DNA from: Geosiphon pyriformis
Taxonomy: Eukaryota; Glomeromycota; Glomeromycetes; Archaeosporales; Geosiphonaceae
Length of the DNA: 64,000 nucleotides
NCBI GenBank assembly: GCA_016748015.1
Contig: JAAOMT010000128.1
Location: 503,538 to 567,537, forward strand
Direction: 5' to 3'
Numbering within the stretch: position 1 is the first letter of the stretch; every line of letters starts with the position of its first letter. Of this stretch, positions 20,163 through 32,546 are shown piece after piece. Both the position numbers and the translations under genes were made by a program. The notes under the pieces are model-generated. The model was given only the letters and a program-made list of their open reading frames with translations. It searched no databases and was not told where the DNA came from.

Positions 20163-22391
20163 CTAGTGATAATTGATGTTTTTCCTAAGTAGCTGATTGA
20201 AAGGAGCAGCGATTTTGGAAAAATCCTTAACAAACTTGCGATAATAAGAGGCCAAACCAAAAAAAGAGTGTAGTTCATGAACATTCATTGGTTGTCTAAT
20301 GTTTTGAACTTTTTCAATTTTGGCTGGATCAGGGAAGATTCCATCTTTTGTAATAAGATGGCCAAGGAACTGGGTGGATTGACGTCCAAAGAATGATTGG
20401 ATTGGATTGATCTTGAGACCAGCATTTCTAAGGAGGTCAAAAACCTTTTGCAAATGTTCAAGGTGTTCATCCCAGGTTTTTGAGTATACCATTATGTCGT
20501 CCAAGTAGACTAGAACAAAGTTTTCTTTTACTGATTCAAATACTTTGTCCATTAAGCATTGAAAGGTGGGAGGAGCATTTGTGAGACCAAAAAGCATAAC
20601 TGTGAACTCATAGGTACCATACTTGGTGATGAAAGCAGTTTTTTTTCTGCTTTCTGGATCCATCTCTACTTGCCAGAATCCAGCAGTTAAGTCAATGGTT
20701 GAGAAGAAAGTGGCACCATGGAATTGGTCTAGCATTGCATCAATCTTGGGAAGTGGGTACATGTCTCTTTCAGTAATGGCATTTAATTGGCAATAGTCAA
20801 CACAAAAGTGTAGGGTTCCTCTTTTCTTGGATATCACTACAACTGGGAATGTCCATTCACTCTTGGTTTCTTGTATGAATCCAAGGGTTTTTATTTGGGT
20901 TATTTTCTTTTTGATAAACTCATCATTGTGCCGGTTGGATTGATAGGGCTTCAAATGGATGGGGCGAGTTTCTCTGGTGATGATGGTGTGTTGTATCACA
21001 TGTGTACATCCAGGAGGTTCACCTTCTTTTGAGATAACTGGGCTGTTTCTAGCCAGCAGGTTTTCAATGTCTACTTTTCTTTCTTCTGGAGAGGGTTCTC
21101 TTTGTTCTACAACCAGTGATTGGATTTCAGGTGGTTCGTTTTCAAAGGACTTTTGGACTTCTTTTATTTCCTCTTGGGGTATTAAGCTGATTGGTTCCCA
21201 ATCTTTGTAATAGATCAGGCAGGATATGCATTCATCGCTAGGAGAATACAATGGTTTGTCACACCAGCACTGGGCACAAGGACTATGCCACCAATAACTG
21301 TATTTGGCTTTCTTGCCTGGCTTTCTGTCAAAGGTTCTTCTGAGCATGTCATAATAAGGCCAGCAGATCAGCTTGCCATTGACAATAATTTCTTCTTTAT
21401 CTGCCTTGATATTATCCAGTGGTTTGCCATTGCTAGTGAAGATGGTATAGGCAAGTTCAGCAGTTTCTTTTTGTTCTTCTTGTTCTTCTTTTTTCTCACT
21501 TTCTTCATCATCTGATTTATCTGATTCATTTTCTTCTGGGCTCTGCTTGGGTACTGAGGGAGTTGTCCAATGGCAACACTTAACCACAATGGGTTTCTCA
21601 CCACATCTGATGGTTAGTTCACAGAGTTCATAATCAAGCAAAGTCTTTGCTTTCTTGAGCCATTCATTGCCAACAATGATGGTGTATTCTTTTGCTTTAG
21701 ACACTTCCATATCAGTTTCAATGCTGATGCCATTGATGTGAACAGGAATAGCTTTGGCTATGCCAAGCCCTTTTTTCTTATCATTATGCACATTGGTCAT
21801 TGGTTGTGTGGATGGTTCATCAATTTTTCTGCCAATTGCTTCAAGAAAGTGTTTGGCAATAACACTAACAGATGATCCACTGTCTAGGATTAAATTGATG
21901 AAGTAGCCAGCCACTTGGGCTTTACAAATTAGAGGAGTGACATTGCTATTGTCAGCAAGTCCAGCTTGGTGAGGGCGTTTGTTGGTTTTGGATGTCTTTT
22001 TCTTTGGAATCAGGGATTTGTAAAGATCTTTTCTGAATTGTGGATGGGTTATCAATTGGCCAAAGGTTATATGTGTTGGGGTTTCCATAAGGTCTTTGAC
22101 AACAGAATAGGGACCGGATTTTTGTACTATTTCTGGGGGTTCCTACTTTGGAGGGTTCTTGAAAACTTTGGCTTTTGGGGGCTCATTGTTGTCAGCAGTT
22201 GATGTAGAAGCTTTATTGGGGTCTAGAATGAAATCAACTTTGGCTTTCTTCTTCTTTTTTGTGGATTCAGAGGGGTTGATTGCTAATTCATCCATGTCAT
22301 GATCATCATCAGTTAAGTTAAAAGCGAAAAAGGGGTTTTCTTCTGGTTGGCTTGCACTCTCACCCTTTGGAGGTGCGCCTACCAGTTTAAA
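20163..22391 (-). pseudogene. Ty3-B B2 pol: protease, Cys-rich spacer, RT (nearly intact)
   Basis: The main open frame (22088-20163, 641 aa) has protease LDSGSSVSVIA at residues about 68-78, a VGNEWL segment, an acidic linker, a CAQC...CISC module at about 270-295, and RT with FCVDYCQLNAI, LTAGFWQVEM, FGLTNAPPTFQ and the intact VYLDDIMVYS box. The true Pol start is upstream, in the -1 frame relative to Gag, at the T TTA AAC heptamer (22391-22385). A TAG near 22145 splits the N-terminal linker from the protease, so the ATG at 22088 is probably not native. RT copies genomic RNA to cDNA in virus-like particles. The copy has two stops in Pol but keeps key catalytic residues. Confidence 0.9.
22385..22391 (-). 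promoter_or_regulatory. Putative -1 ribosomal frameshift heptamer (B2)
   Basis: On - it reads TTTAAAC, phased T TTA AAC in the Gag frame, two codons before the Gag terminator. Pol continues in the -1 frame (CTG GTA GG...). It is the same in B1 and E. Confidence 0.75.
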
Positions 22392-22393
22392 GG

Positions 22394-23932
22394 CTAATAA
22401 ACAGTGGCTTCAACTAGGGGATCTTCTCCAAAGAAATTGATGTTGGCATGATTGGGTCTTTGGTTGGGCACATTGTTGTTGTTGATCCTGTTGTTCTGAG
22501 CATTATTGTTTCTGGGAACTGGTGAAGGCAGTGGAGGATTGTTGCAATCTCTTGAAAAGTGTCCAGTTAATCCACAGTGATAGCGTACAGGTGGGCCACA
22601 ATTTTGTTGTCTTTGATAAGGTGGTTGCTGGGGCTGATTGAAGCGTGGTTCAAATCTGGGTCTTTGTGGTTGCTGATTTTCTCTGACTGCTTGGGCTAAG
22701 AGTTCTAATAACCAAGCAAGATTTGCTGTAAGTCTGTCTATTAACTGTTCATTTGGATCTTGAGTGTGAGTGGCAAAAGAAGTAGCAGCCATTTGAGGGG
22801 CAGGAGCCATGATAAGAACAGGAGCAAAAACTGGTAGTGTGGATCCCAAGTGCATCCTTTGGTTGTCTTCAATTCTTTGTGCTAATTCAATGGCCATATC
22901 CATGGTGGAATTATCTTTCAGAGCCAGGAGGGGCCAAAGAGCATATGATAGATCAGTTCTCAATCTTTTTGTAAAGGAGTGAATTTTCTGCTCTTTTGTC
23001 CAATTTCTTCCAGTGTCTACTCATTTGATTAACTTTCTGATTGCTTTGGCATATTCGGTTACAACTTCACCGGGACCTTGGGTTCTTCTTTCCAATTCTA
23101 TATGCCATTTTGATATTAATATTGGGGTTCTGAACTTGTTTTCAAACTGGGTAGTGAAAGAAGTGTTGATTTCTCCCACATTTGCTGGTGTTCATCTAAC
23201 GATTCTTTACTGGGCATTGGCATCTGTTTTTTGTGAGAACCAGGTAGCAGGGAATCCTTGAAGGTAGCCACCGACAATTTGGAACTTGTACTCATCATTA
23301 TATTGATTGGCTGTAGTGGCTCTTTCAAAGTCATCCAACCATTCAATTGGATCTTGTGCATCACCTCTAAATAATGGTATTGGGGTGTTGTTTCTTTGCC
23401 CTAGAGCAGTTTGTATACCTTGGAGGGCGGCCAGAATGTTTGCTTGCATGGGGTCATTAGCCATTGGTTCAGGGGTAACTGTTTGTGTAGACGAGTCTGA
23501 TTCACTTGATAAAAGATCAAAAACAGGGACAGTTTGGTAGCTTTCTTTTTCTGTTTCAAAGGGAGTTTCAGTTGCTTGATGGGCAGCAATCCAAATGTGG
23601 ATTTGATAATTCAGATATTCAAAATCAGGGGGCTGTTGTTCAAAGGTTGCAGAATATAAGAGCTGATTGATACTGTTGTTTCTTTCTTCAAAGTCGTTTT
23701 CAAAATAAGCTTGGTCAAAGTAATAGGTTGTATAAGCTGTGTAGGTTTCAGCTGAATGCTCATTCAGAAACCAGTTCCAAAAGTCTTGGAATTGTCTACT
23801 GGATTGTTCTTCAAGGGGGAAGCAGATCAAGCAGGAGGGCAGAGGATTAAGTTCAATGAAACTTTGGTCATTTCTGTTGTGTGCTGCAAAGTATTCTTCT
23901 GATTGCTGTGGCAGATATGAGTAATCACTCAT
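22394..23932 (-). pseudogene. Ty3-B B2 gag
   Basis: Starts ATG 23932 (MSDYSYLPQQSEE). The N-terminal and capsid-like region (23932-23207, 241 aa) is followed by a short broken stretch with stops near 23205, 23190 and 23022, then the C-terminal half (22963-22394) with a Gln/Pro-rich linker and a nucleocapsid knuckle. The knuckle reads RYHCGLTGHFSRDC here; its first Cys is Arg, so zinc binding is probably lost. A TAG at 22396 replaces Gln a few codons before the usual Gag end. Gag forms the virus-like particle and packages RNA. Confidence 0.9.
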
Positions 23933-23961
23933 ACAATAAGGGAATAAGTGAATTTTGACAA

Positions 23962-23978
23962 CCTCACAGGGAGCACCA
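23962..23978 (-). promoter_or_regulatory. Ty3-B primer-binding site (B2)
   Basis: On - TGGTGCTCCCTGTGAGG, six bases inside the 5' LTR, identical to that of B1. Confidence 0.8.
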
Positions 23979-23984
23979 TTTTTA

Positions 23985-24641
23985 TGTTACGAGTTGGAGT
24001 AACAAGCTAACAGATAGCAAGGGAGAACAGTATTGTATGGTGATGGAAATAAACAAAGAAGGAATTACAATAAGGGAGCGAATTGAATAAGTAGGAATTC
24101 AATGTGTGTGATCAGTCTCATAAAAATCACAGTCGCTAATCTTTTCTTAAATCTGAAGATAGAGGAATAGTCTGTGATTGTTAACAAAATAACACTGCTG
24201 CTATTATTCTATGCCTCAACTTGGCGATTCTTAGAATCAATAACAGGTATCATTGTACTTTTCAATCATTTCTTTATTCAATGAATTACAAGAGCAAGCC
24301 AATTGCTTCTTAGGCTAATTCTAATAAATACAAATCAAGAAAGGGAAAAGATAAAGTATGTGAATGCCAACAAGTAGATAATAAGCGATTATGAGAGGAA
24401 GTAATTAATATTGTTTATTTCATTACTTTTATCATGTCTTTCTACAGCTAAGAGAATCATCGCTTATATAGCTATCTAAAGTGATCAATGACCAGGTCAA
24501 CAATCAGGTCAATGATCAGGTCAATGGTCAGGTCATTGATCAGATCAACAATCACTATTTAAAAATAGGGTGGCTAATTATATGACATCAGTGGCTAATA
24601 CATGTGATAATTAATAAAAACTATGTGTTTCAACCATAACA
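23985..24641 (-). repeat. Ty3-B copy B2 5' LTR
   Basis: 657 bp, TGTTACGAG...CCATAACA on +. The 12-bp array has only 6 units (24484-24555) against 11 in its partner; five units plus a 21-bp deletion account exactly for the 81-bp length difference. The right flank ATAG completes the target duplication with 17365-17368. Confidence 0.95.
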
Positions 24642-25096
24642 ATAGGAACAATGCGAACCCAGTTGGGTCCCAAAAAACAGGCTTACAAACAAACAACAAA
24701 AAGAAGCAACAAAAAAAAGGAGTGGAACAGCCATGGAAATCCAAAATTGATGAACTGAGACAGCAGGTGAATAAGATAACCAAACTGCTAAATGCTATGG
24801 CCTCCAAACTTGGAGTAACAGTGGAAAAGAAAATGGGAGACAAAGTGGTGATTAATTCACTAAGCCACATAACAGAGGAAAAGAAAAAAGGAGGTAATAA
24901 AGAAACAAAACAGGATATGTTCCCTAGACATAACTCAGAGGAGAAAAAAGAGGCATACAATCCAGAGAAAGAAATCAATGAAATCAAAAAGACCCTGGAA
25001 CCTATTATGATACTGCTGAAACAGGTGGAGAAACAGGGTAACTAAAATGGTACTACAGCTGGGAAATCTAAATCTATGGAGACAGATGAGGTATAG
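24642..25096 (+). pseudogene. LINE-L L2 ORF1, C-terminal part
   Basis: Continues ORF1 after the B2 insertion (NNANPVGSQKTG). It contains a Lys-rich linker, a heptad-like coiled-coil (IDELRQQVNKITKLLNAMASKLG) and a conserved tail, EKKEAYNPEKEINEIKKTLEPI, ending SMETDEV and a TAG. A TAA breaks it near 25043. The ATG of ORF2 overlaps the last codons (GATGAGG...TAG), as in L3. Confidence 0.8.
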
Positions 25097-26414
25097 TACA
25101 TCCAACTTCAAATTAGAACAGAATATTGTCAATAATAATAGGGACTATCAATGTTAGAGGACTTAACAATCCTGGCAAAGCTGAAGAGGTATTACAGTAG
25201 ATTAAGGAAGAACAGTTTGATTTTGTGGTCATTACAGAAACTAAACTGACCCCAATCAAAGAAAAAAGTGTGTTTTTTGGTACTGAGGAATACCATGCCT
25301 TTTGGGAATCAAGCACTAAGAAACAAATGGGAACTGGAGTGAGCATACTGGTTAGAAAATGTTGAACTCACCATGTGGAGGTAATCAGGAGTTATCATGA
25401 GAGATTATTGCATCTGGTACTGTACACATGGTTGGGTTGTACATGCCTGCATCAAAAGCACCTACTGAAAAGACAGTTGCAAAAGAGATCAGAAAGCTTT
25501 TAGCAGACATTGTGCAAAACAAAGAAATTGTCATAGTGGCAGGCGATTTGAATGAAGATCTGGCAGCTAAATCACTTGAAGAAACAATTGCCATGAACAA
25601 AGAAAAAAAATGTTCCACTACAACATTACTGCAACAGATAAATCTAGTGGATATACATGGAATGTATGCAGTAAACAATCTAGATAACACATGGACAGTA
25701 AATGGAGTACAAAGAAGATTAGATTATGTGTTTACTGATGTTGTTACAGTCTCATTGGTTACAAATATTGGGGTGATTAATGTTAATGAATCATTTAGCA
25801 CTGATCACAAAGCAGTGGTGACAATCATCAGATCTGATAGAATCTTGGCAGGCATTAAAAAATCTAAATCTGGAAGAAAGAAGTGTAGCACAACTATGAT
25901 TGATGTTAAAAAGGCATCTGGAGTCCAATGGAAGATCTATGCTAAAGAAACTGATTGACTAACAGATGAAGCACAAAAAAAATTGATAGATAACAGCAAT
26001 GATGATCTAAATCTGATGTGGTTTACAATCAAGGAGACTGTATTACAAGCTGCTGAGTGCTTACCAAAAAGGAAAGTGGGAGCCTGATCTGCACACACAA
26101 AAAAAGAATGCATGGATCACAAGCTTGTTAAGATTGTCACTGATATAATCAAACAAATAAGAATAAACAATGCAGATATGCATAATAACAATATTATGCA
26201 GCTTTTGGCCAAATGGAAACAATTGAAACCTGAGACAGTTATTGCATATCTGATGACTCTTCCAAAAGATAAGCTTATTGTTGAATTACTAAGCATCAAG
26301 AAAAAATACAGATCTACACTGTGTGCTAGGATCAGATTACAACAGCAAAGGCAGATAGTGAACAATATCATCAAAAGACAACAGAACTTTGAGCTAAACA
26401 AAGAAGCAATGATC
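25093..26414 (+). pseudogene. LINE-L L2 ORF2: APE-type endonuclease and RT N-terminus
   Basis: The endonuclease nicks target DNA to prime reverse transcription. Visible motifs: GTINVRGLNNPGKAEE (25141 on), FDFVVITETKL, GDLNEDLAAKS (near 25545), RRLDYVFTD (near 25715) and STDHKAVVTI (near 25797), matching the N-, D- and H-containing active-site motifs of the family. Stops and a shift lie near 25198, 25364 and 25415. From 26112 the linker to the RT is open until cut by HL copy H2 at 26415. Reading resumes at 28844. Confidence 0.85.
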
Positions 26415-28843
26415 TTTTTTTTTTTTTTTGTTAATGTGTAGCCACACTGGTCATTTATTAGTTAGTTCACAGTAATGTGGTAGTTTTATAAAGCCAGCTC
26501 ACCCAATAATACATATTACAAGATGCGGCTAACCACAAGTGGAAAGTTCTAACTATATGCTAGTACTATCTTTGCTATCTAATGTATTAAACATATCTAA
26601 TTCATACATCTTACCCATAATGCATACCAGTTCATGATTACTCTTAACAAGACTGCTCATCCACTTAGCCGTCTGATCTGGATTGAACTTGATATTAGAG
26701 GATTGAACCTCCCATAACTCCATCATTACATCAAATGTATCATCATAGACCAAAAAATCTTTAGCATCACCATCATCATCATCCATGTCATCATCATCAG
26801 ATATGTTATAGTGTACTTTCCCACTCCTCAACTTGAGGGCCCCCACTTCTTTTTGTAGCACAGAAGCCACAGCATGAACAGCCTTAATTTGGTTTCCCAA
26901 TCCAATCACACTTTCCTTCATTGCCTCTGCTATAACTGGTGGAGTAGACAATAATGTAGTAACCAATGCAACCAAAGAATCTGCAGACTCAACTATAGAT
27001 TTGATCAACAAAGACAGTTCACTAAGTTGGGTTTCCAGAGAAGCCAATCTAGCATTAACAGCAACATCTGAACCAGAGGAGGCAACTGGCAACAGCAGCA
27101 CCACAACTTTGGGGGAGGTACTGAAAGCCAGACTCGTATTAGCAGCAGCAGCAACAGGAGGAACCACAGAGGTGGCAGCTTTGGCATAGGATTTAGCTCC
27201 AACAAGAGATAACTTAAGAAAGATGGGACCACCAGCAGAATTAGAAGAGAGTTTGGGAGGGAGAGATGGCAACACCTTGCAGTCCACAGCCAAATGATCC
27301 AAACTTTGACATCTATAGTAGTGATGACATCCAGGAGTTTTCCACCAGATGCGGCAGCCACGTAAGGTACCAGTTTTTGAAACAGCAGCATTTAAAGATT
27401 CCAAGGAATCAAAGGTCACCACAGCAAAGCGTTGACATTGATAGAAATTAGGGGAGCGGAGAATGAAACATGTACAGCCACCAACTTGGGAGACCAGATC
27501 ACTTATCTCAAATGCAGTGCAGCCAAATGGAAGATTAACCAGCTTAGCTTTGAAAGCATCTCTTGAGGAGATAACCTCCTTTTGGTTGGCAATAGGAAGA
27601 ATCCTAACACTATCTTTTCTGACCAACACAGACCAGTTAGAGAGAGCAGCAGCAGCAGAAGAAATGTCCTTAAAGTTAACCACAACATATTGCCATAAGC
27701 CAGCAGGCTTCAACTTAACAGAAGTGACAACACAAAAAATGCCAAGAGCAGATTTGATGTCATCAGAAGAGGCACCCAAGGGTACATCGTGCAGTGCAAC
27801 TGACAAAGAAGAGGTAGAAACAGAGGCCACTCCTGAAGACCATGCAATTTTAAAAGTGGTCAAAAAAACCTCATCACCAATGGCCACTTTGGTAGCACCG
27901 TTTAGACACTCCTGAGATGCAAATTCCACACAGAACAACTTGACAGCATCTCGTGAAACAGATTTAAGCCCAATACAACCAGGCATCAACTGAAACAAAG
28001 AACTGAGCAAAGCCATCTTAATCTTAAATGTAGCACCAGGTACAAGATTGGAGGCCACCCAACCAGAGAACCTTTGATGTCCATTCACATTCTTCCAAGC
28101 ACCAGCATTAGATGCACCAGAAACTGGGGGGGCACAGATGATTCCATTTCCATCTGATCAGCCCAATCTTTGAGATCATCTGGATTGATAGACTGTTTTG
28201 CTATTGGGATTGGCGATGATCTGCCGGAGAGTACCACATCAGACAACACAGCCAGTGGTTGATCTTGGCCCAACTTGGGAGATGTGCCACTGCTGTTGCC
28301 ATTCATATCAAGAATAGGGCTGGCTGCTGCTGTGGAAATCTTACTGAAGATCTCATCTGGAACCACAAAGGGGTTTGGTGTGACCATAGCAGTTGCGACT
28401 GCCTGCTACTGTTTTTTGGAATTTTTGGCTTTCATGGCCATTTGTGAAGCAGTAGTAGTAGAAGTAATAGTGGGAGTGGTGAGAGCAGAAAAGACCAACT
28501 TGTTGACTGGTCTGTTATTAAAAATCTTTGGGCTTTTTGAAGTAGTGGAGACAACACTGGGACTAACCCGAGTGTGTTTTTTTGAAGGAACTTTGACTGG
28601 GAAAGAACTACCAGCCAAAGGTAAAGAAAATGAACCAGAAGCTGCTAAAGGCAGCTTATTACTATTATTTTTTAAAGGAAATGTTGCCAGAACATTTTGT
28701 CTAGCTGCTTCAATAACAGAGAGACCCTCTCATGTTGAAACTTTATTAGTTACTATAGGAAAAGTAACGTTTGCAACTTTTTTACTCTTAGCTCTATTCG
28801 TGGTTATGAAATTTAGGAGAGAAAGAGTTTTTTTTTTTTTTCT
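26415..28843 (-). mobile_element. HL copy H2, full length (2.43 kb)
   Basis: Flanked by a perfect 14-bp target duplication, AAGAAGCAATGATC (26401-26414 and 28844-28857), so its limits are exact. On - it runs from ACTCTTTCTCTCC through an ORF1-like gene to a poly(A) tail (T15 at 26415-26429). The largest frame (28088-26553, 511 aa) has an RRM-like unit (VALHDVPLGASSDDI), a second unit, a CCHC-like knuckle (YYRCQSLDHLAVDC, first Cys changed), a coiled coil (LASLETQLSELSLLIKSI) and an acidic tail ending DSKDSTSI. The N-terminal part (28800-28085) is split by TGA at 28732-28730, a TAG and a shift. It encodes no RT or endonuclease. Confidence 0.9.
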
Positions 28844-30860
28844 AAGAAGCAATGATCAAAAGCATTCTGAACAGGAAAAAGCAAAGGATAGTATTGGACC
28901 ATATTATAGAAAAAGGCGAATTTCATGATGATCCTGATGAAATCAAAAAGCTAGTAAACAAAAAAGCTCAAGGGTAGACTAGAACAAGATTTCTTGAACC
29001 TGAACTATGGAAAAATTGGGAACACAGGTTTAGGCCAATTGAGAGCATCCCAGATAATGCTTTTGATGGTGTGATGACTGAAATAACAATTGAGAAATTT
29101 GACCACACATTAAGCCACACACCCCACAACAAAGCTCCTGGCCCATCAGGCATACAAGCTGAACTTTGGAAGAAGTCTGGTCCTAACACCAAGTCTAAAC
29201 TGAGAACATTGCTTAAAGCTTGCATAGAAGCAGCAAACATGCCTAAGGAGTGGAGAATAGCACAGGTCATACTGATTCCAAAGCCAAAAGAATGGGGTGG
29301 CAATATTGACATCACCAGGCTGATCACACTAATTGAAAGCACTAGAAAAATCTTAACAAAGATTCTAACTGCAAGAATATCAAAAGCATATGAGCTTCAC
29401 AAAGTTTTAAAAGGGTATAACACCTCAGTTTTGAAGAATACATCTCCAGCAGTGCCAATTCATGTAATCAATGCTGTTGCTGAGCATGCAAGAGAATTTG
29501 ATAATGAGGCTTGGTTTACATTTCAGGACATGAAAAAAGCATACGACTTAGTGGGATGGAAACCCATGGAAGCTGCACTAAGGAGGATCAAAATGAACAA
29601 TAGGTTTACTGGGCTATTTGGCTTAATACACAACAATAGAAGTAATAGGATCATAACTGAATTTGGGTTAAGTGACAAATATCAAGTACAAGATGGATTA
29701 GATCAAGGGGAAACAAGCTCACCCATCATGTGGAGGATTTTTTATGACCCCTTACTGTGTGAAGTAAAACAAGCAAATTACAGCCAGGGATACCAATTAA
29801 CAGCTGAATGGAAAAAGTGGGACAATCAACCAAACACACAATCCCTGATAGCATCAGTAAACCACCTTGCCTTTGTTGATGACACAGTGTGGATAGCTAA
29901 CTCAAGACAAGGGATGCAGAGTATTCTAAACACTGCCAGCTTCTTTTTTAGAATGGTGGATATTAAGATCAACTTAGATAAGACTGAAACAATGGTGATC
30001 AGACCCTTCAAGAGGAAATTAGTGTTAGTTGAGCCACTAAAATTTGGTCCAAACAAACAAGCCTTAAGATTGCTGAACTCATCTACATGCACCTGATATT
30101 TGGGAGTATGGATTCGAGTAGATGGAAAAAATGAGACTGTGCTGAATATGATAAGTTCTAACATTAAAGCAGTGTGTGGGATTATTAGGAAAAAACACAT
30201 CACTAAGAAACAGGCAATTTACATTTTCAACAGTGTACTCAGTCCAGCAATAGAATTTAGATCTCAATTAACCCATATACCAAATAGTTGGACCAAAAGA
30301 TGGAACTCAAAGATCTCAGCCACTGTAAAGAAGAAAGCAAATCTTTCAGTAGATTTCCCAGCCAGTGCTATGCATTACACATCTTTGTACAACTTATTTA
30401 AAATTGATGATATACAGGCGAAAAGCAAGATCACAGATTTGTTGGTTAGATTAAACAGTAATAATATTGCTAGAAGGGCTACAAAAATCAGACTAGTCAA
30501 CTTGCAGGCACAGAGATGGTCAGCTCATAATATACTTGAATATCCCACTGATGAACAATCTAAGCCAGGAGTTAATCTAATAGCTAATATCATGCAGATA
30601 ATGAATGAAAAAGGCATCTCATTCAAAAGCTCTGGTAACATATATGGGGTGCCTAAATCCTCAAGACCACATGCACATTTAATTGAGACAATTATAACTC
30701 CAGATGTGGCCTACACTAAAGTTAGAGGTTTACTGAGGAAAGAGAACATTTTGTATTTACATCAGGTTCAGACCAAAGACAGATCATTGATGACATGGAT
30801 GGACTTCACAAGGAAGTGACAGTGGTAGAATTCCCAAATGGTTTAAGATTGTAGAATCCA
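28844..30860 (+). pseudogene. LINE-L L2 ORF2: reverse transcriptase
   Basis: After the H2 insertion the frame continues EAMIKSILNRKRQRIVLDHI. Non-LTR RT blocks are visible: APGPSGIQAELWK (29120), ILIPKPKEWGG (29270), RPI-equivalent ITRLITLIESTRKI, FQDMKKAYDLVGW (29520), QDGLDQGETSSPIMWRIF and the catalytic LAFVDDTVWIANS at about 29865 with both Asp intact. The thumb region with HITKKQAIYIFNSVLSPAIEFR follows (30180). Stops occur at about 28976, 30094 and 30817. L2's RT core (29071-30096, 341 aa) is one uninterrupted frame. Confidence 0.9.
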
Positions 30861-30869
30861 CAATCATTA

Positions 30870-31530
30870 TGGATGAGCACAGAAACATTAATATAGCCCA
30901 ATGTGAAGCAGAAGGGATGCACAAAATAGATTACCAGATACCAGATGACCTAGATACAATACAAAGAGACTCTATTTACATCCAAATTCCTAATGCTTTA
31001 TTACCACAATGGAGGAAGATGCAAGATAAGTTGAAGCTCAGAAAGGAAATAGAAATATCAACAGATGGGTCACTGGTAAAAGCTGGGTCTGAGGAGGCTA
31101 GAGGAGCAGCTGCTTTTGTTACACATGGAATAGAGGCCAACTTTGGTGTAGCAGTGAATGGAACATTATCATCAACAAAAACTGAGGCAAAAACTGTATT
31201 ATTGGCTTTGAAAGCAGTGCCTTACAAATGCAAACTGACATTGAACACAGATAGTCAGGCAGTAGTGTTAACAGTGCAAAAATAGTTGTCCAAAGATTAT
31301 CCCTTGTCTATTAGGAATCAGCTTAAAACTCCTAACTGGCACACATGGAATGCAATTAAAGCAGTGATAGGGGAAAAAAGAATTAATCTGATCATAAACA
31401 AAGTGGCTGCACACACAGATATATTTGAAAATGAGATGGCTGACAAATTAGCCAAAGAAGCTACTACTTTTAACACAGTAGAGTGGGCGTACAATGCTGA
31501 AAACATCAGTTACATCTCCTATTGAATATC
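30870..31530 (+). pseudogene. LINE-L L2 ORF2: RNase H
   Basis: Type I RNase H motifs in order: IEISTDGSLVKAG (Asp, about 31050), STKTEAKTVLLAL (Glu, about 31170), LNTDSQAVV (Asp, about 31245) and AAHTDIFENEMADKLAKE (Asp, about 31430). A TAG replaces Trp at about 31283. RNase H in ORF2 is typical of I- and Tad-type LINEs, which supports that group for LINE-L. The sequence before it (30870-31030) is the RT-RNase H connection. Confidence 0.85.
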
Positions 31531-32546
31531 AGACATTTTCTGAGCCAACAGACTGGTATTCAAGGAGCCTTGGATTAGATGGGCAATGACAAAGTACAAG
31601 AAACAGTAGGGACCTTAGACCAAAGGGTAGACTGGAAGAGCACAACCAAAGTGTGGAACTGGGATGATAAAATGTCATTAGGCTTCACCTCAGCTGGTTC
31701 TTCAGCAATGTGTACATTTATTATGAAAACATTTCACAACATGTTGCCAACAGCAGAAGTGCTATACAACAGACGTTCTTTAGTGTATAAGAACAACCTG
31801 TGCAAAATATGCCACACAGAAGTTGTACTAATCAACACTTTTGGGAATGCTCTCTGAATACTCAAAAGGACAAGATGCTGATAGATAATGTGAGGAATGA
31901 GTGGATACAGTGCTTATCAAAGACTGTAAGAGGGAAACATATAATCTTAAATCCTAGTAAGAGGGTTGTTCTGTCTAATGAGTACATTAGGACAATGCCC
32001 AACATAGATCTGCTATGCAAAGGACTGATCAATAAGCAATTTGGATGGATCAATGCTTTTGCTGATATTGATCAGAGGGCTAATGATAATATCCTAATTA
32101 AGGTGTGTAAATGGGCTGTGACTCAAGCAAGGAATAGACTATGTAAGGAACATTGTAGGGTACAAACTAAATGGGAAAAAATTATGGGTATTGATAACAG
32201 AATTAAGAAAAATCTATCACAGGTGACCAGTATACACCAATCATTTAGAAGTAGTAATAAGAGTAGTGATAACTCCAATAGTAAAATGGGTGATGGATTC
32301 CAATGCTGTAATATGATATTAACTGATGTTTTGGGTAGTAAAGTTACTTTAGGTGGTGGTGTGATATCCCTTGGGAATTTTGGTTATACTAGTGTGTAGT
32401 TAGGCATAGCCACTTTGTGGTTAGCCACATTTTGTAATTTAGATTATTGGGTGAGTTAGCTTTATAAAAAAGCTGTGCCTTTAAGCATGGCTAAACTAAT
32501 AAAAGACCAGCATGGCTACACATTAACAAAAAAAAAAAAAAAAAAA
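31531..32546 (+). pseudogene. LINE-L L2 ORF2 C-terminus, 3' tail and poly(A)
   Basis: A C-terminal zinc knuckle region (CKICHTEV...HFWECSLN near 31800-31860) is present but frameshifted. The rest of ORF2 (31800-32399, 199 aa) ends FGYTSV and TAG at 32397. The ~130-bp 3' tail (from CTAGTGTGTAGTTAGG) is shared with all HL elements. It ends CACATTAAC plus A19. The copy ends at 32546, with target duplication GAGCAGAAAAG at 32547-32557. Confidence 0.85.

Noticed and set aside
23954-23984. tRNA gene at the primer-binding sites
   Set aside because: Only the complement of a tRNA 3' end is present; no cloverleaf can be drawn. No tRNA or rRNA gene was recognised anywhere in the window.
26112-26441. 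109-aa frame ending in a Phe run as a separate protein
   Set aside because: It is LINE-L ORF2 reading into the poly(T) of inserted HL copy H2.
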